From assembly GCA_963995505.1 (NCBI GenBank), contig OZ023180.1, positions 3,720,501 through 3,784,500 on the forward strand: a DNA stretch of 64,000 nucleotides, written 5' to 3'. Positions 56,801 to 64,000 of the stretch are shown one piece after another; the first letter of the stretch is position 1; each line of letters starts with the position of its first letter. The notes beneath the pieces are model-generated. The model worked only from the letters and a program-made list of their open reading frames with translations. It was not told where the DNA came from and made no database searches. The translations under genes were made by a program, and so were the position numbers. This DNA comes from Hypericum androsaemum. Taxonomy: Eukaryota; Streptophyta; Magnoliopsida; Malpighiales; Hypericaceae.

Positions 56801-58220
56801 CTGGCAAGAAAGCTGTCGATTCAAAATAGATTTACAAGATCAAGTTCCAGCCCACTGGTGAGATCGAGCGATATGAGGCACGCCTGGTGGCTCGAGGATT
56901 TAAACAAGTGGAAGGCATCAACTACCATGACACTTTTGTTCTGGTTGCAAAACTAGTTTATGTTCAATGTCTACTGTCTATTGCAATTAAGTGCGGCTCG
57001 CTTCTTGAGCAGTTGGATGTTGATAATGCTTTTCTGCACGACGATCTTATGGAGGAAGTGTTCATGACGATACCTCAGGGTTTTGCTCGGCCAGGAGATA
57101 AGCGAGTTTATCGTTTACGTAAGTCCTTATACGGCCTTAAGCAAGCCTCTCGAACTTGGTACAACACCCTCGCTACGACATTATTACGGCTCAGTTTCAG
57201 GCAGTCTCGAGCTGATCATGCTTTATTCGTTCATTGACGAGGTAATCTGGTCTTGTTCTTATTGGTTTATGTCGATGATGTCATCTTGGTCGGGAATGAC
57301 TCACCGATGCTACTTCATGTCAAGGCATGCTTACACTCTTCATTTGGCATTAAGGATCTTGGCCAGCTTAAGTACTTTCCAGGTATTGAAGTAGCCCGAA
57401 CAGCTGATGGGATGGTTTTGAGCCAACACAAATACTTGCTTGACATTTTGCAAGAATGTGGGAAGGAAGGCTCTCAGCCCAGCCCTATTCCTATTGAGCA
57501 AAATCATCATCTCCAGAAATTAGGCGAGGTTCTAGATGATTTGACCTGCTATCGCTGTCTCATTGGTCGATTGATGTATCTTACAGTCACTCGCCCTGAT
57601 ATCGTGTATACGGTCAATGTGCTTAGCCAATTTTTTGATTGCATGAGCCAAGCACACATGGACGCTGCCGACAGGGAGCTTCGCTAACTCAAGTATACGC
57701 CAGGTCAAGGTATCTTGCTGACGAAGGCACCTGAGTTCGTTCTTGTTGCCTGTTGTAATACTGATTGGGCAGGGTTCCCTATGACAAGGCGATCTCGCAC
57801 GGGTTATTTTATCACATTGGGTGGCTCCCCTATCTCTTGACAGAGCAAGAAGCAGACCGTGGTCTCTCGTTCATCCGCTGAAGCTGAATATAGAGCAATG
57901 GCGGTTACTGTGAGCGAGATTCTCTGGTTGCGGTGGTTATTGTCTGACCTTGGTATTTCTCCCTCCGTTCCTACAACATTATTTTGCGACAATCAAGCCC
58001 CCTCTACATCACTCAAAATCTGGTGTACGACGAACGCACCAAGCATGTCAAAATGGACTGCTATTTTGTGCACGAACGGGTCGAGTTCAATGAGATTGCT
58101 CCTTGCAAGATTCATACAACGCTCCAGCTGGCGGATATCTTTATGAAAGGTCTCGGCATTGATCGATTTCAGACGCTTGTTTCCAAGTTGGGCGTCGTCA
58201 ATCTCTATGCTCCAACTTGA
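53837..58220 (+). pseudogene. Copia gag-pol polyprotein, many stops
   Basis: Gag begins at 53837 (MSSESADNSGVHSSS). A CX2CX4HX4C knuckle (CNHCQKMGHVKENC) lies near 54705-54746. The protease-type DSGAT site reads NSGATDHITC (55045 region). Integrase shows DDFSRGIWTY and [15 protein letters not shown] (55630-56040). Reverse transcriptase shows ARLVARGFKQ, QLDVDNAFLHDDL, LYGLKQASR and YVDDVILVG (56880-57290). RNase H shows SSAEAEYRAMAV (57873 on), then a frameshift and the C-terminus up to a TGA near 58220. More than ten in-frame stops, many explicable as TGG to TAG/TGA, CAA to TAA or CGA to TGA, show inactivity. Confidence 0.93.
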
Positions 58221-58227
58221 GGGAGTG

Positions 58228-58423
58228 TGTTATGGAATTATTTTATTCATTGTTTGTACTTGTCATAGATTAGGAAGAATATATCCCACGTTAGGAATAT
58301 GTATCCAGGAAAATCAACTCCTTGTAGACCAAGCAACTAGATACAGCAAAGCCCTAGCATATCGATGAAACCCTAGATGGTTTCCAAGCTTGTATAAGAA
58401 CAGTAGCGGCATACATATTTTCA
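58228..58423 (+). repeat. Copia 3' LTR
   Basis: 196 bp, TGTTATGGAATTATTTTATT to CATATTTTCA. It lacks the stretch around TATATACTTGTTCGTTGAAT present in the 5' LTR. Confidence 0.9.
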
Positions 58424-58428
58424 AGATT

Positions 58429-58850
58429 GATTATTAAAGACCATGCATGAACTTTCATTTTTTGGGAGCTGAAGGGCATTCCTCATCTTATGCACCCAAT
58501 ATTGTTGGAAGAAAATAGAGTTTTTGTGGGAATTGAGCCCTCGTCAGTGCTGGGACTTTCAAAGATTGTGGTAGAGTCGGATTATTTGCCATTGGTGCAG
58601 TAATTGACTCGGCCCCTTCTTGACAGTTGTGACTTAGCTTTGATGGTTGCAGATTGCAGGAAAGCAGCTCGGAGAGTATCCGAATGTTGATTCCGGTTCG
58701 CTATGAGGGAAGCGAATAAAGCTACACATAAGATGACTAAGTCACAGTTGCCAGTCGGGGTGCGGGCTCAGAGGTATGCCTTGACCCCTACTTTTATAGC
58801 GGACGTGCTCGCTGTTGACAGGCTGTCGTGTGCGTAAGTATGGTGAGGTT
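58429..58850 (+). pseudogene. L1-type LINE relic, RNase H region (right part)
   Basis: Directly after the copia target duplication, frames read VVESDYLPLVQ, DCRKAARRVSE and REANKATHKMTK. This is the RNase H (RVT_3) style domain that ends many plant LINE ORF2 proteins (E-D-LV block, then REAN-AAH). It continues the zf-RVT relic at 52830-53532 and so marks the pre-insertion target. Stops interrupt it. Confidence 0.65.
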
Positions 58851-59245
58851 TGTTCTTTTAGTGTTCTTGTACTTGGTTGGTTTTGTTATTTGGGTTTCAT
58901 AGGAATGAGTTAGTGATCGATATGTTTGTTTTAGGGGTTTGGCGTATTATGGGCAACACGTAGCATTTTTGTTTCATCAATACTGTACTTTTTTTCTATT
59001 TTGAATTTTTTTTCAGTGGAGGTAGATTTTCTGGAATAAGTTTTTTACCGAGGTCAGCGATTCCAACCTCGTAGTCTGTATGAAAAGAATTATACGTGTA
59101 GATGGATAGAGTTTAGGTGTGTAGACCCTAGGATCGAAAGTTGAGATAATTATGTATGTCAATACAATTGTTCTGATTTGATATGATGATTAATGAAGTC
59201 AAGAGTTTTTACTTTTTACCCCTAAAATAAATCTCTAAATAGTTA
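58851..59245. other. Spacer, no gene seen
   Basis: T-rich sequence with no recognised feature. Confidence 0.55.
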
Positions 59246-59253
59246 CCCATAAT

Positions 59254-59618
59254 TAGGAGTGAGTACAGTTCGGTATCGCGGTATTTTACCAAAATTTCAT
59301 ACCGAACCACTTTTTTTGAAAACAACATTTTGCAACCGTCGGTGTCGCGGTATGACTCTAAACCGTAGATTTCGCGGTGTGGCAGGATGGGTACGCTATT
59401 ACGGTATCGCAATTTCAAATCGCACGAGGCCCAAATTTCTGTTTTAAGATAAGAAAAGTCCATTTTAGTTGGCCCAAACATAAAAAATTTACGATAGGAG
59501 CTGTTCGGTATGAAATCGTACTGCGAAATCATTTTAGACGAACGGTTTAATTTTTTTCGGTATGCGATTTTGCGGTATTACCGTTTTAAGGTGTTTTGCG
59601 GTTTCGTGCTCACCCCTA
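59254..59618. mobile_element. hAT-like MITE upstream of TRM13
   Basis: Ends TAGGAGTGAG and CTCACCCCTA are inverted. The flanks CCCATAAT (59246-59253) and ACCATAAT (59619-59626) match at 7 of 8. The interior is rich in CGGTATCGCGGTA-type foldback sequence. Termini resemble the MITE at 2488-3058. It ends 212 bp before the TRM13 start codon. Confidence 0.75.
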
Positions 59619-59830
59619 ACCATAATACTAAAAGTTAAATCAATCATCTTTCTTCCTGGGCCCAATAAATGAGTTACACAGAGAAAAGACGAAACCCACC
59701 TAAAGAAGTGGATCCATGTCGGCCCAGTCCAACACACAAAATGCTGGTCAGCCCATCTCCTTCGAAACAAACACCCTCACCTTCAGTGACCTGAACGAAA
59801 CACCGCACCAGAGACGAAGAGGGAAAGAAG

Positions 59831-62488
59831 ATGGGACGGACGCAGCTGGAGGAGGAAGAGCAGGAGGACCACTGCAAGTTTTGGCTGCCAAAGAAGAAGC
59901 GTTTCTGTTCAAGTACCCTTCTCGTTGGAGACTCCAAGTATGTATATATCCTCACTTCTCTAAATTTGTTTCTTTTATCCTTTTAGAAATTAGGATTATC
60001 CCCAACTAACTCTACACTAATAGTACTCCATTGGCAAAACCAAACCCAGGTTCTGTGGCAACCACTTGCCGAGGTCAGATGGCCAGTGGGTCCCATGCCC
60101 CCTCGACCCTTCTCAGTAATTGTCTTCCCTACCACCTCCTTTTCTTTCCTTTATGCTTAATTGGTTGAAAGAATCAGTCTTTTTGAATAAAGTTTGATAC
60201 TTTGGTGTGTATATATATATGTAGCCCTGTCTTGAAAGAGAATCTGGAGGGACACTTGAGACGATGCCCCTTTCTCGAACGAGCTCGATCCTTGTCCGAC
60301 CAGCCCTATTACCGGAAAGGGGTAAACTCCGGAAGGGAGGGACTTGGGGATGATTCCGATGAGGTTACTTGCGAAATGAAGAGGAACTATGTGCATGGTC
60401 TGACCCCCGTTGGGTTCTTTAACTTGGTTGAAAAGGTCGAGTCGATACACCGCAAGCTGTGCGAAGAAGGTATCCGGGACTCGTTTAAGGTGCCTGAAGC
60501 GTGTAATGCATGGATCAGCCGAGAAATAGATAGGTATAGATTGGCTACAAATGTGGAGCATTGTACTTGTTTGTGTGGGTTTGTTCTGTGTTAGGGAATG
60601 AGGTGTTGGGTTGTGCAGGAACTTGCCGTTTCAGGAGAAGCATGTTACGCAGCAGGCGTCGATTTTGGGGAACTTGGAGGAGTTTGGAGTGTTGAAGAGC
60701 TCTGTGGAGGGGGAGCAATGTAATGGCGGGGAAGAGTGTGGTGGTTCTGTTGATACCGTTGTGGAGTTTGGAGCAGGGAGAGGGTACTTAACGCAGGTGC
60801 TTGCTGATAGTTATGGGATCAAACGGGTGTTTCTGGTTGAGAGGAAGGCTTACAAGCTTAAGGTTAGTGGGGCACTGGGGCTTTGCATTTTTTCTCAGCC
60901 CATAGTTTCGGTAATTGAACGTTGTGTATAGAAGTCCGGAAAAGGTCCGTTTTTACTGCTAGGTGAGCTCATTGGATTGTAATTTGTTAGCGCAATTTTC
61001 TGTTGTTTATGTCAAACCATGTTTCTTCTTCTAGGCGGATCGTTCTTTGCGACAGAAAGAGAGCTTGATATTAGAGCGTTTGAGAATTGATAGTAAGCAT
61101 TCCACATTTTCTTTTTTGGCATGGTTCTTCTAGCTCCATTATTGTTTCCTGTTAATTTTACTTCTCTCTTCACCCTGACTGTTCAATTTCTTCATGGAAC
61201 ATTGTCCTGAATAAAGATGTAGGGAACTCCTTACATTAAATAGATAATGGCACTCAGATTCTTACCTATGTTTTGTACTTGAGGCATCTACTTCTCGCTA
61301 TATGTGACTCATGTTAAATGAACATGACTACTTTTTTTTCCCCAACAACTGCATTATTTCAAATTTCAAAGATGAGATACCTTTAACGAGGTTAAGAATC
61401 GGATTACGAATTGTTCTTCTTATTTGATCTCATAGACTCTCCTCCTATGTTAAATTGTGGAGAAGTGAGTCTCTAGATTTGTTTCATTTGGGGTAAACTT
61501 TCATTTCTAGCATTCTTGATACAAACGCTTGGCATTGCTTGGCATTTCATGGTGGTTCACTTGCTTTTGTTTGCTTTTAACCTGCGAACTATAACAATAT
61601 TAATTTGCAGTCGAGGATCTGAACTTGAATGCCGTCAGTCCCTTACAAGAAGTTCCTTATTTGGCCATTGGTAAACATCTCTGCGGACCTGCAACTGGTT
61701 GGTACCATCTTCAGATCTCTTGTTGCCAACATGGTCAGGAAGCTTTTCTCAATTTTCTCACACGTTCACCTGTTCGTTTCACGTTCAGATTTGACGCTTA
61801 GATGTTGCTTTTCGAGCCAAGTGAAGAATAATGGGAGTGAATTTGGTGGGAAAAATTACCTCAGAGGCCTTGCAATAGCAACATGTTGCCATCATCTCGT
61901 GCAGTGGAAACATTACACAAGTACCAAGCATTTCCTGCTTTCCATATCATAATATGCACGTGCATGATACTGTCGGGAGTAGAGTGCTGATCAACCAAGA
62001 TTTTCCCTCCTGCAGATAAGCAGGTTATGGCTAATCTAGGGATCAGCAAGGAAGAGTTTCACGCAATAACGTGGTTTACCAGTTGGGCTGTCGACGCTGA
62101 CCATAGTTCCGAACTTTCTGATATCGCCGAAAGCACAACGCTCCTAAGATCAATGTAACCTTTTTCTTCTCTTTCAGAGATTTTTTGAGTATCAAACTTA
62201 TTGTGCAATCACATAAGGTTCCTTGTTTCTTGGTTGTCTGACCTTTCTTTTTATCGCAGCGAGGAGGAACGATCTACGGGAGACGGAAATGGCGTCGAAG
62301 GCATGGTGAAGAATTTGAGGCCAGCCGAAAGGGCAGCGTTAGGTTTCAAGTGCAAGCAGATAATTGACATGGGGAGGATGATTTGGGTCAAGGAGCAAGG
62401 ATTAGATGTGCAGCTTGTCAAGTATGTACCAGCAAGCGTCTCTCCTGAGAACCATTTGTTGGTAGCTAAAGTTATCAATAGCTTGTAA
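59831..62488 (+). CDS. TRM13: tRNA 2'-O-methyltransferase TRM13 homologue
   Basis: Nine exons: 59831-59937, 60050-60115, 60225-60533, 60619-60862, 61035-61092, 61611-61697, 61789-61920, 62016-62154 and 62260-62488. All are GT-AG and in frame, giving 456 aa. The N-terminal CCCH-type finger uses C15, C26, C38 and H41 (CKFWLPKKKRFC, FCGNH). A CHHC finger follows with C52, H58, H68 and C72. The methyltransferase domain has the SAM-binding VVEFGAGRGYL (about 208-218), VFLVERK, KHLCGPATDLTLRCC, LRGLAIATCCHHL, ITWFTSWAVDADH and a conserved end QLVKYVPASVSPENHLL. TRM13 enzymes methylate the 2'-OH of nucleotide 4 in the acceptor stem of certain tRNAs. No lesion was seen, so it is probably functional. 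The exon 1 start is the first ATG in frame. Confidence 0.94.
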
Positions 62489-62931
62489 GACCCATAATTA
62501 TTCTACATTGATCCTTCTAAATGGAACATTCTAGCCATTCTGTTTCTTCATTTGGTGGACCAATATATTGTTGTGTGATTAGTCTCGTAATTCGATGAAG
62601 TTGGAGATTCATATAAACCGGGTTCGAAAGAGTTCGATTCTGGATTAGTTATTGTATGTGGATTTTGCAAGGGTTACCATAGCGTTGTAAGCAAAAAAAT
62701 AAATAAATTTGATAAATAAGAAGTGTCGTCTACCATTTAATATTCTATGCAACTTACTCTAATAAATTAGTCCGTGAGAGATAACTAGATACTGTGTGAT
62801 TTTTGGAAAAAATATAACATATTTTTTAAAAAAGAAAAAGCTAGAACTTGTATTAAAACATAGAAACCCCAAAAAAAAGGAGACAACTTGGACAAACAGT
62901 TTTTTCCCTTAAATCTAGATCAGTTTTTTTG
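62489..62931. other. 3' flank of TRM13 and AT-rich spacer
   Basis: No gene or clear polyadenylation signal was singled out. The next feature is a MULE end. Confidence 0.55.
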
Positions 62932-63635
62932 GGGCAAATTACTGTATTATCTCTCGTATTTGACAAAATCAACGATTTAGTCCCTCATATTTCAAAAATG
63001 ATTTTCACATCTCTCGTATTTGATTTTATTATACGTTTGGGTCCCTACTAATGTCATAAACTCTTTTTTCTCTCAAAACACAAAAAATGTTAATCCCTTT
63101 CCTCTCAGTCATCGCCTGCGCGAATCCGGCAACAAAAAACCCAGAAAACTTTCAGCGACAAATTTCCAAAACCTAGCAAGATCAAATCACTAACAATCAG
63201 CAAATCACTCTAATCTAATTTAACTCCTCCGATCATTTAATTAGCCTCCCCGACCTCCAGATTATCGATCCAACGGGAGCAGCTTCGAGGAGAGCTCCCT
63301 CTCCGGAGAATCCTACGGCGGCGGAGCGAGAGTGAGAGGGAAGAGCGAGAGGGTGGAGGGAGAGGTCACGGAGGGTGGAGGCGGCGAGGTCGAGTCGGGC
63401 GGTCTTCACCTTCTTCGTGTCCAGTCCCGGAAAGCCAGCGCCTGGGTCTCTGGATCAAGCACGACGACAGCGTCACCGTTCTCACCCACTGCAGCCGCCG
63501 GGGTAATCCTCTTCCCAGGAAACCCCCAAATCGCTGAAGCTAAAATCAAGAAAACCCATAAGCTTGGACTTGGCCAAAACGACGCCGGACTTGGGCACAA
63601 CCCCGAAGAAGAAAGGAGGAGGCCAAAGGGCGTGC
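62932..63635. mobile_element. Left end and cargo of a long-TIR MULE
   Basis: It starts GGGCAAATTACTGTATTATC and contains ACGATTTAGTCCC and TTTTATTATACGTTTGGGTC, matching the remnant at 16900-17105. A GC-rich block follows (63290-63635) with open frames on both strands, such as a plus frame starting MRGKSERVEGEVTEGGG. It is probably captured gene sequence but not recognised. The right arm lies beyond the copia element or the window. Confidence 0.55.
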
Positions 63636-64000
63636 TGTCACGTCCGAACTTGAGTCGCAAGTAATGTTGGTCGTTCCTATTGTTTAGTTAGTTGTTGACT
63701 TTTTTAATTTTTCCAAGTGCGAAGTGATGCGCACGTGTTGTTAGTAGTGGAAGTAGTCATAAGAAGTGGTTATCGTGGTTACTTTCCTGGAAGTAGTTGA
63801 GTCCAGAGATGTATAAATATACGTATTTTTCTTTTCCAGAATTATCAATGAAATATAATATTCTCCTCATATCCACTTCTATATCTTCTTCCTCATCTAA
63901 TCTCTTTCTTCTTCTTAACCTCCGTTCTAATCCTTCCTAACTCTTTTCTACCAAAGCTGTAACAGTGGTATCAGAGCTCAATGGAGACACGTTCGACTGA
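63636..64000 (+). mobile_element. 5' end of a copia-type LTR retrotransposon (runs off window)
   Basis: A likely 5' LTR, 63636-63964, runs from TGTCACGTCCGAACTTG to AAAGCTGTAACA. It has a TATAAATATAC-type TATA box near 63812-63822, then the primer-binding site TGGTATCAGAGC at 63966-63977. An ATG at 63981 (METRST) begins a polyprotein that leaves the window after seven codons. It sits in the GC-rich cargo of the MULE. The partner LTR and target duplication cannot be seen. Confidence 0.75.

Larger units (their letters stand above)
53533..58423 (+). mobile_element. Ty1/copia LTR retrotransposon, full-length but decayed
   Basis: Short LTRs at 53533-53747 and 58228-58423 (TGTTATGG start) are flanked by the perfect 5-bp duplication AGATT (53528-53532 and 58424-58428). 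The primer-binding site TGGTATCAGAGCC begins at 53748, and the polypurine tract AACTTGAGGGAGTG precedes the right LTR. Domain order is gag, zinc knuckle, protease, integrase, reverse transcriptase, RNase H, which defines Ty1/copia. The right LTR has a 19-bp deletion relative to the left plus several substitutions, indicating an older insertion than the one at 30296. Confidence 0.95.

Overview
This window looks like nuclear DNA from a flowering plant, most likely a eudicot. The background is AT-rich, the genes have short GT-AG introns, and three genes have clear plant counterparts. The rest is transposons and their debris: hAT-like, Mutator-like (MULE), PIF/Harbinger, Ty1/copia, L1-type LINE and a non-autonomous LTR element. 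I cannot name the species. There are no bacterial features, no rRNA operon and no CRISPR array. All calls come from reading the sequence by eye; no database search was run.

Genes. (1) 42577-44396 (+): a two-exon, PUB9-like U-box/armadillo E3 ubiquitin ligase, 451 aa, with a short upstream ORF. (2) 47034-49183 (-): an eight-exon CHIP homologue (TPR plus U-box co-chaperone E3 ligase), 279 aa, convergent with the first gene. (3) 59831-62488 (+): a nine-exon TRM13-type tRNA 2'-O-methyltransferase, 456 aa. A fourth gene, of the DUF506 family, is a broken fragment at 608-1163.

0-9 kb: a flanking repeat, the DUF506 relic, a 225-bp tandem duplication, a hAT-like MITE, a PIF/Harbinger element with a frameshifted transposase, an internally deleted Harbinger relative, another hAT-like MITE and an 0.8-kb foldback element with a perfect 9-bp target duplication.

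9.8-27 kb: two long paralogous segments (about 9.87-14.0 and 19.1-26.9 kb). The left end of the same unit also lies at 1-0.46 kb. The copies differ by later insertions: a LINE in one; hAT-like, MULE-like and nested elements in the other. Both keep a roughly 105-bp-arm hairpin that could be a small-RNA precursor. Between them is a Pack-MULE carrying a DUF1645 gene fragment.

28-39 kb: a chain of long-TIR MULE-like elements with different captured cargo. One is split by a young 2.8-kb LTR retrotransposon with 791-bp LTRs that differ at only two sites.

39-52 kb: the two U-box genes between gene-poor spacers, then a long-TIR element 0.33 kb upstream of CHIP and a small MULE-like MITE.

52-64 kb: an L1-type LINE relic split by a decayed Ty1/copia element (AGATT target duplication), a hAT-like MITE just upstream of TRM13, TRM13 itself, and at the right edge another MULE end interrupted by the 5' LTR of a copia-type element that runs off the window.
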